Positions 1 to 11,900 of a DNA stretch of 64,000 nucleotides are shown here, in pieces (position 1 is the first letter of the stretch; every line of letters starts with the position of its first letter). Below the pieces are notes generated by a model that was not told the origin of the DNA, ran no database searches, and saw only the letters and a list, made by a program, of their open reading frames with translations. Made by a program: the position numbers and the translations under genes. This stretch comes from Pycnopodia helianthoides (lineage: Eukaryota > Echinodermata > Asteroidea > Forcipulatida > Asteriidae): contig CM063256.1 in assembly GCA_032158295.1 (NCBI GenBank), positions 4,326,034-4,390,033 on the forward strand, read 5' to 3'.

Positions 1-52
1 TTCTCCCCTCCCTACCAGGTGCCCATCTTCCCATCAGGAATTTACCATGGCT

Positions 53-340
53 TTTGTTTCTATACGCTCCAAACTATCCAAACCAAATCTACACCTCAAT
101 AGCTATACCGAAGCCCACCAAGAGCAAAAGCAGTGGTACAAATGGTTTAATTAGAAAGGAAGGACGTATGTCAGTCAACCTACATTAGCTTTTTCACCAC
201 TTTGTTTTGTTTCTACGCTCAAACCTATCCAAACCAATTTACACCTCGATAGCTACCGGAACCCACCAAGACAGTGGCACAAATGGTTTAATAAGAAAGG
301 AAGGACGTAGTCAGTCACCCTACATTAACTTTGTCACCAC
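53..340. repeat. Diverged tandem duplication of about 145 bp
   Basis: Two adjacent copies, about 53-200 and 206-340, share the order of the same words: a TTTGTTTCTA start, CTATCCAAACCAA, ACACCTC.ATAGCTA, CCCACCAAGA, CAGTGG.ACAAATGGTTTAAT, AGAAAGGAAGGACGTA and a TCACCAC end. They differ by small indels, for example an extra AGCAAAAG stretch in copy 1. I see no reading frame across them and no resemblance to a known family. This is most simply a local duplication. Confidence 0.7.
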
Positions 341-622
341 CATTCTTTGACAAGAGTGGATCAGACTTCCAAACTCGCGTGTGAAGCTCTCGCTAGGGAG
401 AGCATAAAGGTAAGAAAGTTTTAATATTTATTAAAGACAAAGACAATGACTGGTACCTATTACAAATTATCTGACAACTCACTGATCATCAATCCCCCAG
501 ATGAATTAGCATTAGTCGAGACCCCCACATATCACCGTTGCTTCTATTGATTGTTAAGCACGTTGCTGTTGCCACTAAGCCCGGAAAATTTACTGATTAA
601 TAATTCATAAATTAAAAAAATT

Positions 623-2241
623 TCGTCACTGTTTTCACGAAGAGGCACTTTAGGCCATTCAACAAAACTTTCATGCTTGGAGAAACCGCGTTTGAAGTTA
701 AAGTATTTTTTGAATCACTGTTTCGGACACTGTTTGTTATTAAAACGTTGACATTTTCCAAGCATGAAATTGGAGATCTTTGCTATTTTAATTATAGTTA
801 GTTTAAATAATGAGTAATTAACTGTTTAACACAAGTGTCTCTTCATGAAAACTGCAAAACGAGATCTGTGTGCAGCGCGTCGTGTGCGCGTCGTGTACAA
901 ACCAATGTGTAAACGACTGTTCGTGAAAACTAAAATTGGTATAGGTCATAAAACTAAAAGTGCAGAGTAGTACCGTGCCAGCGCTATGTACTTCAATGTA
1001 ACAATGGCAAATCTAAATGTTTGTTCGTAAAAACAAAAAACTGATAGTTTGGTAAAATGGTACGTCCTTGTGCTAATTAGTGTAATTTAAAAAGTATAAC
1101 GTTTTATCAGTTGAAACTTGGGGGAAATGTTTATGTCACAAGTAAAAAAATGTAAAACTACTGAAGCCGGATAGTGCCAGGTGTAAAGAAGTGAATATTT
1201 TTTTCATGAGCGCGAGAATATTTTTTTTGTACCATTTATCTGGCGGTCGCCACTTATTATCCGGCGGCCGCCACTTTGCGGATTTTGAGTGCGTACATTG
1301 TATTTTGACACTCGTTCTTGCTAAACGTATACACATTAAGGATCAAAAAGGAGATTAAAAGTAGTTTTTATCTCATAAAGCGGAGCAGCAGGATCAGGGT
1401 AGATCAAGTAGTCGTGGCAACACGAGAGCTATGGCGTGTCAAACGTTGCAATATTCGATAATGTACAATGTATGTGTGATGTTTCTCATATATGCGGTGA
1501 TTGTCACACATGTGCGATATTCGTTTTATGTATGCAATATATGTAATATATGTGCAATAATTTGTAATATATATGCGACAATTTTTTAATATATGAGATA
1601 ATTTTTTTTATACATATTTGATAATTTTAAAAATATATATTATATGCTATCATGCGATATTGTTTAATATATTTGATAATTTTTTATATATATTTGATAA
1701 TTTGATAACATATATATTGCAAACTATCGCACATGTATTACAAATTATTGCACATATATTACATATATTGCATACATAAAACGAATATCGCACAGGTAAA
1801 AACTACTTTTAATCTCCTTTTTGATCAAAATACAATGTACGCACTCAAAATCCGCAAAGTAAAGAACATGTAGTCCAGATTATTATGTGGCGGCCGCCGG
1901 ATAATTAAGTGGCGGCCGCCGGATAATAAGTGGCGCCGCCATATAATTATGTGGCGGCCGCCATATAATTATGTGGGGGCGCATATAATTATGTGGCGGC
2001 CGCCATATAATTATGTGGCGGCCGCCAGATAATTAAGTGGCGGCCGCCGGATATTAAGTGGCGGCCGCCAGATATTTAAGTGGTGGCCGCCAGATAAATG
2101 GTACAAAAAAAATATTCTCGCGCTCATGAAAAAAATATTCACTTCTTATCACCTGGCACTATCCGGCTTCCGTATAAAACTATCGGTTCGCCAAAATGTA
2201 TACTTTTTTTTTTAATTGCCTCTTCGTGAAAACAGTGACGA
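623..2241. mobile_element. Foldback-type DNA element with nested inverted repeats
   Basis: A perfect 25-bp inverted repeat bounds the region (623-647 and 2217-2241, core CACTGTTTTCACGAAGAGG). Inside are further nested inverted pairs. About 1150-1335 (GTGAATATTTTTTTCATGAG, GCGAGAATATT, TGCGGATTTTGAGTGCGTAC) pairs with 1828-2165. 1339-1368 (AAAAGGAGATTAAAAGTAGT) pairs with 1797-1825. The AT-rich 1515-1560 pairs with 1740-1790. The whole stretch could fold into one long hairpin. No transposase frame is present, so it would be non-autonomous. I cannot define a clear target-site duplication, so the outer limits are provisional. Confidence 0.6.
1886..2095. repeat. GC-rich array of GGCGGCCGCC units
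   Basis: About ten units of roughly 19-20 bp alternate a GTGGCGGCCGCC core (it contains the NotI palindrome GCGGCCGC) with an AT-rich spacer of the type AGATAATTAA or ATATAATTAT. A few units are degraded, such as GTGGCGCCGCC and GTGGGGGCGC. The array sits on the right arm of the foldback element. The left arm has only about two such units (1238-1276), so one arm has been expanded after the arms formed. Confidence 0.8.
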
Positions 2242-4269
2242 TTTGTTTGACGGTAGTGTTAAATTAGAAGAAAGATATCGGTTTTACTTGTCTAAAAACC
2301 GATGATGTGTTTTCAGTCAAAACTTTGGGAACGCCCAATTCAATTTGTGTTATAGATTCAATTTATGTGTACACATTCAACTTGTGAGCAAAAGAGTTGT
2401 TGTATACCTTATATTTTATGTGTCAGAAAGTCAATCATATTTTACCTTATTTTGAAAAATCTCTGGCATTTGTTTTAGTGAGCACCGACCTGTACCACTC
2501 ACACTTTGACTCAATTCCCATTGAGTTGAAGATACATGTCATTTCATTGGCTTATCAATACATAATATAACTGATGGTATGATTTAATAGCTGTATAATG
2601 GGTTTACTGATCTGATTTAAGTTAAAAATTAATTAAATGCACAAAAAAAAATTCACATCAATTTAAAAACAAAATTGGTCAAAAATTTCTTTTTTTAAAT
2701 ATGTTTAACTATTTTTATTGTTTTTGGCGCCATTTTTCATGAAAACACACAAACAAAAAACAAAAAAAAATTTTTAAAGTGGTATTTTAAGAATAAAAGA
2801 TAATATTCATGTGATTCCTGAAATTAAAACACTAAAAACAGCCTCGGTAATTACATTTTGACTTGTTCATATCAAGAAAATAAATTTAAAAAAAATTATT
2901 GGTTGCCATGGCAACAAGAATTGACGAATGTATTCAAATTTCATATCAAATTGTTTGGTATAATATTTTAGGAAAACTCACAAAATTTTGTTTGAATCAA
3001 ACATAAACTGTAGACGTGGCAAACAAAAATGTGGTGGGGGAGGGGCACAATGTGCCCCCCCCCCAAGGTTAAGGCGCCATTTTTTCGTAAGTGCTCCACT
3101 TGTGGAGGTGGGAACTATCAGGATTTCGATAAGACACACAATACCCACATTTTAAGCCATATTTTAGGTATTCACAAGGAGGAGACTACAAAAATCAGTT
3201 TAGGAAGCTATTTTGACCCCATGCCCTATATAGTCTAATTCCAATACGCCATTGTTTAGATATGCGCCAAGGTCTCGCACGTATTCGAACTTCCAGGACC
3301 AATGTGGTCCGATTAAACCATATATGGAGTTTTACGTGGGCAGGATTTTGTTTTGTCAACTATTTTAGTTTAACGTAGTTCATGGCCATTTATGTTGTTG
3401 TGAAAGTAATTCTTAGTGATAAACAATATGAAAGTCAAATCAATTCAACCAAATAACGGAAAAAACCGAGAACAGAACGGACCACCGTTCCCAGTAATCG
3501 TAAAGGACAAGAATTTTGCCCAATTGACGGTCATGTTGTCATTAAACCTACCTATGTGAGGAAGCACAAAGTCGGGCGTGATTGGCAAATGAGGTTTCTA
3601 AAAATACACATCCTCGTCCAAAGTTTTAATTTTGTTTCACTGTTAATTTTAACAAATTATTAGTATTTTTGTATTACTTTAAAATTGAAATTATTTATAA
3701 CAACTTGCTTTGGGTGTTATTACTTTGTGTTGAGATGTGCTTCTGCTGCAGACCGTTGGGAAGGGTTTACCCTCTGATGGCCTACAAGTCTGCAACCAAT
3801 ATCCGAAAACACATTTTTTCTTAATTACTCTCCAAGTCTCTCTAAGTTCTATCCTCAAACAGGCCCGATTGGTAGCAGTATATGACCCATGGACTCCGTA
3901 TCCCAGTTATAAAACACTTTCTATAATTATAGAGTATAGTGAACAAAAAATGTTGCGTTTTCGCCTGTAAAAGCAATATGAATTAACAAAAGAAATTGAA
4001 ACATTATTTTGTAATTATATATTTTGGGGGCCAAACTATCTCTAAACGTCTGGAAAGGTATTTAGCATTGAAAAAAGTATGAAATCAACATTGTAAAGGA
4101 TTGTAAAGGATGTATATATACACGTTTTCCCAGCGTACAGAAAGCTGCTGTTCTGTAGGGCGTCAGAAGACAATTTAACAATAAACGGCATCGCTGGGTA
4201 TTGAACCCCTAAATCGACCAGAAAATTAAACAGGTCAGGTTCCAAAACATTTTTAACTAAATGTATTCT
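2242..4269. other. Intergenic stretch with no gene seen
   Basis: AT-rich sequence with oligo-A/T runs and a C-run near 3054. Open frames here are short, lack flanking splice signals that join into a product, and do not resemble any protein I know. A short GGGGTTCAATACCC-like word on the minus strand near 4198-4211 recalls a tRNA B-box, but no A-box accompanies it. Confidence 0.5.
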
Positions 4270-4371
4270 GTTCCCTCGAAAGAGCGTTCGTTACTTTGAA
4301 ATAATATTTCGTTTCCTCGATTTACTGTTTCGTTACCCCGAACTAATACGTCGTTCTCTCGAAATCATTTC
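4270..4371. repeat. Five-unit 19-21 bp minisatellite
   Basis: Five consecutive diverged units start at 4270, 4290, 4311, 4332 and 4353. The pattern is GTT-C/A-CC-TCGAA followed by AATA-type sequence and ending in TTC or GTC. Unit lengths are 20, 21, 21, 21 and 19 bases. The repeating CGAA/TTCG word is what catches the eye. It is noncoding as far as I can see. Confidence 0.6.
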
Positions 4372-5920
4372 GTTATTATTTATAAACAATCCACTCGAAC
4401 AGCATTCAAATTCGCAGCAGCTTTCCGTAGTGTGCATTAGAGGTCATTAAAATTCATTTTCGGTCAGGCATTTGTTGAAACAAATGGACGCTTTGTTGAT
4501 CTATAATGAAAGTGACCTCTCCTTTAGATTATAAAAGGTTTGTTCATTTATTGTACGACAATCATTTTCCTTTTCATTAAGGGGGAGGGGGCAAGCAGGC
4601 GGACAAAGACATAATGGGTGGGGGCTAATTAATGTATTGAACCATTCATTTGTGCATTTTGTCGATCTCATATTATTATTATTATTTGTTTGGGGAGAGA
4701 GGGGGGAGGCAAGGGTTTTGACCGGGGAGGGGCGTTCCCGCCCTTGCCTCCTCTGATTACGCCATGGATTGTTCCTGATGTTCTTCAATACCGATTGCCA
4801 TAAGTACAGCTTCAAACTGAAGAGTCTGCGAACAAAATGGCGAAGAAAACAACCGAATGGAGAATAATTTTAAAAACGTACAAAAAATACTGACACTAAG
4901 GTTCTTGAAATTGTCCAATATAATGCATCTTTTGATTGCCATGAAGTTATGCCGATTCAGAATGAAACAAAGAAACAAAGAAAACAGAAATCTTTAGTTT
5001 GCATGTTTTTTGTCGAGTTTATTTTTTGTTTTGTTCATTTTGGAAAATTGCTTGTCGTAAAACGAAAAAAGAAAAAGAAATACATTTGGTGGAAAGCTCT
5101 TAACAACTGCGGCGCCTCTTAATGCCAACTTCACAAGGCTATAAAGAACGTCTTATAAGTTTAATTGAATATAATTCTATATATTATAAATTCGCATGCC
5201 TTAAAGTGATGATAACTGAATAGGTAAAATCTTTTTAACGACCTTACCTTAATGAAGGCATTAATAATGACACATTTTGTTTACTTTCCCAGTTCCTCAA
5301 AAGTGCAATGATAGGAGGGCCAAAGTCCTTGAAATCATTCACTGGACCATTCCACATAATAAGGGGGGGGGGGGTCAGGTCCCAGAGTTGTGTATTATTA
5401 TTTACATTATTTATCTTTTAAGACGAAAACTGTTTTGCAGTGATATGAATAGTGCATTACATCATGTCAAATACAGACCTACCCAGATCAAACCCTCTGA
5501 TACGTGGAACCCTGTTCTTGTCGCTAATTAAACACACTAGTTAATCAACTAACAAAAATCAGGCTCAAATTATCGTTGACAATAGCTGGGCATGTAAAAA
5601 AAGTCACTTACATGAACAAATCATTGGGCAATGCACATACAACATAACTTGGATGGTGTGGAAGTAAATATTGGAACCTTCGAGCGTTGGGATATAGTCT
5701 GAGGGCCGCCACGGCATAAAAAACAATTGCATGCAAGTGAAATAGCCTGCTTTTTTTGCCGAAACTGAGTGGGAAATTCTAATATCGAGTTGTATTTCAC
5801 TGTCTCGGCTGTTTGAGAGAAACAAAGTTATACAAATGCCCTGGCAGAATGGTAATAATTTGTTCATCATTACAGTTCCTGCTACTTATCCCTGGGAGCT
5901 ATTAAGACAATACAGTCATC
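4372..5920. other. Upstream region of the SLC16-type transporter, no gene seen
   Basis: This region holds G-rich runs (about 4580-4625, 4690-4735 and 5364-5376) but no recognisable coding exon. A plausible 3' splice site (TTCATCATTACAG, ending at 5873) lies about 50 bases before the transporter start codon. A 5' untranslated exon could therefore lie further upstream. Confidence 0.4.
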
Positions 5921-8900
5921 ATGGTCACCAAGACGAAAGGCACTCTACGGACAGAGTGCGGCAGTTGGGGTTTTGCCGTCGTCCTTGCCTCATTTATTGT
6001 CCATCTTCTGACAATCAACATGCTCCGCTGTGCAGGGTTCTACTTCCTGAGTTACCAGAATGAGTTTCAGACTACAACTGCACAGACAGGTGCTATCTTC
6101 AGCATCATGTCAACGGCATCGTATGTAGGAAGTAAGATAATGTTTCAAGCCACTTGTAAATTTTTTCTAAAAAATAAAACTTCAATTTACAGACCCACAA
6201 AATATTCAAAATTGATCCCATAGGCCCAATGGTTGTAATGAGGGAATTTGAGGAAACATTTTACAAGACTGAGACTCTGAAACTTTTGAGTTCTCCTGAA
6301 GGTTTTTGACCAGTAGCCATAAAAAGCTTATCCAAACAATAATTTGGAAAAACTTGAGTCGAATGCAATGTGCTTCTTTTGTAACTCATGGGACAACCCA
6401 TCTTCTTATTTATACCTAGATACCGTTGGTGGTGTGTTGGGGAACCACTTTGGTTGCCGTTTTGCATCCATACTTGGCGGTGTGCCAAACACCGCAGGGA
6501 TACTCGGTGGTAGCTTCACAACGAACGTGTATCAGATGTACCTCACGAGTGGCTTGGCTGGTAAGATGGAAACTATATGGAGGATTAAACAGTTACCTTT
6601 GATAATGGTTTCAGTGGTTTGTTTGGGAACTAGTAGCTGTAGTTTCCCAGCGATACTTTGTCGGTGTGCCAAACACCGGAGGGAGCATTTTAACAATGAC
6701 CATTCTATGTGTGCTTCGGTTCGTAAAATAAACTAAACCATGGCGTTTTGCGGTGACAAACTTTATTTTTTAGAAGAAATGAATTTGGTAAAGCGAATAA
6801 TTCCACAGCGCTTGTCAGTGGCACGAAATCGGGACTTGAAACGTACACCGTTCGCGTGAAACGAACCTTTGATTTGTAGGCCTAACGTCGCAAATTTACA
6901 GCAACAAAACACTTCAAATATAATTGCAAGTGTCTGTGAAAACTGTATCACCCATAAGAAATATGTTTGAGTGATTTGAATTTGATTGGGGGGATCCCCA
7001 TAGGAAGAGACCATCCTTCCGGGGGGACACAGGGTTGGAAAACTATGGGAAGCCATAAATGCAATGCAAAAACAGATAGACAGAAGTTGTAAAGGTGTTA
7101 CATAAATATTCAAAAATACTGTTGGAAACAAAGAAACTAACCATGGGATGTATTTGTTTTAAATAACAGTTTGCAGAAGTGTTGAATTTGGTCATCCTGT
7201 TAACACGATGGAATGTTTTGCTAACATTCGGCTGTCCATGCCAACCAGCGCGGTTTGTTTATCAACAATGGAAAGGTCTATAAGGCCACAAAGATTATCT
7301 CTACCTAAAGATGCAAGACTTCTTATCAGCGGACGTTTTTGAAAACTTTAGAGGGACGTGTATTTAATTTGGTTGACCTGAAATGTTAAAAAATTTTACC
7401 AAGGAAGTTTCCCTTGTGGTTTATTACAATAGTATCACCCGATTCCAATATGCATCTGATGAATGAAAAATGGAACGAGAGATGGTATATCAATGGTATG
7501 TTATCGCCATAAAAATGGAACGAGAGATGGTATATCAATGGTATGTTATCGCCATAAGCGAAAAACTATCATCATTGGTGACCGCGACCCACATCCACCT
7601 CTTTCATGACGTATCCTGGATGCGGACAACGAATGGGCAATGTCCATATTTACACAAACGACTGGTTTCAAAATGGAGAGAGCAATCTGATCAAAAAATC
7701 AACAAGATCATAAGAGCTCCTGGAAATAGTACAAAGGGGTTGTTTTTAAAGGTGGATTAAACATGTCTGCACGCCAACAGTGTCCCAGCGATGGCACACA
7801 CGAATGATATGTTCCTACAGAATTACAAACTTAAAAGTTATGGGGAATCACCCAGCGCCCAAAGTCCAAAAACTGGTTTTAACAAATGTACACGATAAGA
7901 CGAAATACATATATAGAAATCGTCAACAGAGTCTAGATTTGGGTCTGGGAATTGACTTAAAGGTATAGTGCACTTTTGGTAACAGCTCAAAATCAGTGTC
8001 CACATTTTGTGTGATTCAACATTTATGCATATTGAACAAACCTGTGAAAGTTTGAGATCAATTGGTCATCGAGGTCACGAGAAAATAGTGAAAAGAGACA
8101 TTAGCCTAATATGAGTTTTCTGTTTTTCAAAACTATTGTTTTACTCATATCTCAGAGAAGATAGCATTTTAGGCAGAAATATTTAAAGGAACCCTTTCTA
8201 CCATTACTTACTTTAAATCATGTAAGTTATGTGTGAATGTGTGAATGTTTGAACATTTGTGTTTTTCGATCTTAATAGTGCACAGGGCCTTTAAGGCACA
8301 TCTCAATTAACATATTTACGTCAAAGTGTCTGTGTTGAGCCGTGTCCAAATTGGCAGCTATACACAGCTAAGAATCGAACATTAACTAGGCTAGATTTCC
8401 GTGTCATCATGCGTTGAAATAGTTCGTCCTATATGCAACACCCTTAGCAACAGTCGTAGCCGTAGCTGTAGCCGCCAAATCGGATACGGCCTTAGAAACA
8501 TCACATCCAAATTATTATCTGGAGTCAAGTTGCTAAACACTGACTTAAATAGGCCTCGTTACATAGTAACCAGACTAAAGATAGTATAACGCAGACAAGA
8601 AGAAAACGTCAATCCCATTAGCACCATGCAGTAACTCCCCGTCTGTCGCTATTTTCAGGAAGCGTCTTAAACACTTTTTAGTCACAACACAACACCCTAG
8701 ATAATTTCGATTCTTGTTCAGCGCTTTGATCTCTCTTGTAAAGGCGCTTTATAAATACTTATGAAAAAGTCGCATCCCCTGGCTGCCGCTTCCCAGGTTG
8801 TATCGCATACTTGGGTGTGATCCCTGGCTACACGGCAGTTCACGGTTGCATGGCTTCTGACCGGCACCCCTAACAAAGATATTGACAAAACAGGAACACC

Positions 8901-11900
8901 AACATAGAGCTTGATAGCTCAGTTGGAAGAACGCCGGTGTCGCATGCAATCATGTCCTCTCTGCAATACTATCCGGCGGACACGATTGCATGCAATCGTG
9001 TCCGCCCGGACGCTGCTGCATATGCAATTTGTGTCCGCCCGGACACGATTGCATATGCAATCGTGTCCGCCCCCATGCAAAACCGTCCTTACAGTAAATT
9101 AAGCACCCTCGTTGCTGCAACGAGACTGCACATGAAACTGTCTTCTACTGCTGTGCTTCTACTTTATTGGTGACAACAATACGTAGTGTAGTCAAGTGTA
9201 GTTGTAATATTCAACAACTGTGTATGATTCCTTGGCTACAGGAAGGCCATTAGAAAAGGAGATCTTTGACGTAAAACTTGCATGGAAAAACAACTCGTGA
9301 ACGTGTGTCAGCAACAAAAAATAGCGCCCTCACTAGAGGTAACCCCCCCCCCCCCCCCCCGTCGTAGCCTATGGGAAATTATTCGGACGTTGGGTATTCG
9401 CTGCGATCATAAAATACGTGAATATTCATGTTGCACATGTGCATACGTATGTTCAGTGCATGCACGCTCGCTTACGCACATACACGTACATGTACATGTC
9501 TGCCGGACGGTTTTGCATAGCCCCGGACACGATTGCATATGCAAAAGTGTCCGGAGCGGACAGTATTGCATGGCGGACATAATTGCATCTGACACCGGCA
9601 CGCTAGTCCGGAGGTATTTGGTTCAAATCCCGCTCTAGTCAATGTTTTTTTTGTTTAAACCAAAATTATTATTATTATTATTATTTTTAAAGCTGTACGA
9701 CTTTTCAAATCACCCAAGAGACCGCCCATTGTTTTTAAAGGAAAACAAAGTAACAGGTAATTTGAGGGCGAAACAAATGAAAGACGAATGCGATGGACAA
9801 AATCATCAATGAGTATTAAGTTATATTAGATCTGAGACCAAAAATGTAGTACTCATCACTGTTAGCAGACGGAACGGCTATTACAAAATCAAAGGGTGTG
9901 AACAAGTATGGGGTTGCAAATAAACTCATTCTACACAAGGTACAAACATGTTTGAAATACGAGACTGTCTGGACGTAATACGACATAAATTCTAGCTTAT
10001 GGGTGACGCATCCAGTACAGCGAAGCCATGAAGATCCCTGATACAACTTTGATTCAAAAATATGTATATATATATATATATATACAACCGGATGGAATAT
10101 CACATTTAGCCTACGGGATGTTACAGTTATACTTATTTTATTTCGAAAAAATTTACTTTCTTAGCTGTGTTTTCATTTTCAGCTGTGTTTTCAGGAAACA
10201 TGATCAAATCTATGTCTGAGTTAAATACAACATTTCAACCTGTACATCGTACCCTGCCCCTGAACCCCGCAGTGCGCTTGAAGCATCAAGAACCTATTTT
10301 GTGCACTATTCACTTAAGTTTACAGTTGTCTGGGCAATCATAATACACCGGGTTTTTAATTATGTTTCCATTGTTGTCAAGCCAAGACCCTTCAGAGGGT
10401 AGAGAATTGGCTGAAAATAGACAAAAGGCTTACTCCGTAGCTTCTATAATCCCTCAACCCAACAATCCCCACAACCTAGAACTTATATATTGGCGTAATT
10501 ACATCAACAGGGCCAAATTTCATAGAGCTGTTTGAAGCAGAAAGTATTGGTTTACAAATTTTCACTAAGCAACAATAAGCAGCATACCAGTCACACATGC
10601 TACATGGAAAGTGGTCTTTTAGCTGGTGACCTTTTTCTGGTTAGCAAAATTATGTTGTGCTTAGCTAGTTTTTGTGCTTTAGCAGCTCAATGAAATTGGG
10701 CCCAGGTCTCGCTCAGGATGATTGAGTGTTTTCAAACATGTGGCTAACATTACAAAGGCCCTTGTGGCCATGACCACACGCACACAATGTTACGGCAGAT
10801 TTCCGTGGAACTCCCTATACCAAATCCCATCAGCCAAGATTATTATAATGTAACGGGTATTTGAAGTTGAACAAACTCCAGCGCAATTAACTTGAGCCAT
10901 GTGTTATTATTCACGTGGCTTTTGGGGGAACCGGGAACAACGACTTATTTTTACACGGTTTGTGTTTTTTAACAAGGCATTTTTTTTTTTTTGAGGTGAC
11001 TTAATTTTGTACGCGTCGCATTACGGGTTGTGTTTGTGTGTAGGGAAATTCGAGTACAGATTAGTCACGCGCACGCGCATAACTAATCTAGTGCCACATC
11101 GTGCAGCAAGATGGTTAAGTTACGCTGTGCAGCAAGATGGTAAAGTAGTTTCTAGGCTCCTGGACCGTGACTAACTTAACTTACCATGTCATTCTAGTCG
11201 AGAACCAACCATCTTGCTGCACAATGTGGGGTGCAACCCAACAGAGCGGCGGCCTCATGTATATTTTGTAGGCCCTCAAAATATTCTACACTATAGACTG
11301 ATTTGAGAGCCCGAAAAGGGGGTACAATGTAAACATTTTGCCGAGTGACTTTTATTTTACCTTTTTTATAACTGCCTATAAATGAGCATTACATTGGCAA
11401 AAAACAAACGACGACCTTAATGTTAACACGTATCTTTCTTGTTTTTTCCCTTTCTTTTTCCTTCTATGATGATAAAGGAATCGGCGCAGGGATTGCTTTT
11501 GTCCCAGCAACGGTTATGATTGCTAAATATTTCAAGGTGAATTTCACCTTGGCTTGTGGATTCGCAACGTGTGGAATTGATATTGGAATGTTGATACTAG
11601 CTCCTTTGGTACAGTTAATGTTGGAAACTTATGGATGGAGGGGAACAATGCTCATAACTGGAGCCCTTGCTGCTAATATCTGTGCAGCTGCAGCAATGTT
11701 TCGCCCAGTTCAGATCCCATCCAAACCTTCTGGCAAACAGAACAACACTCTTAACGCCGTGTCGTCTGTGGACATTACGGTAGAGAGCCCGCACGACGAA
11801 ATTACGTCTACCCAACTTGGGGAAGACATCATCGAGACGGCAAATGAAGCATCAGGAACCCGTGACAAGACGCATATAAAGACGCTGTCCGGCATCGTCC

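Noticed and set aside
3029..3238. A 69-codon frame with CXXC-like cysteines
   Set aside because: It starts in a C/G-run, has no splice partners and resembles no zinc-finger family in spacing.
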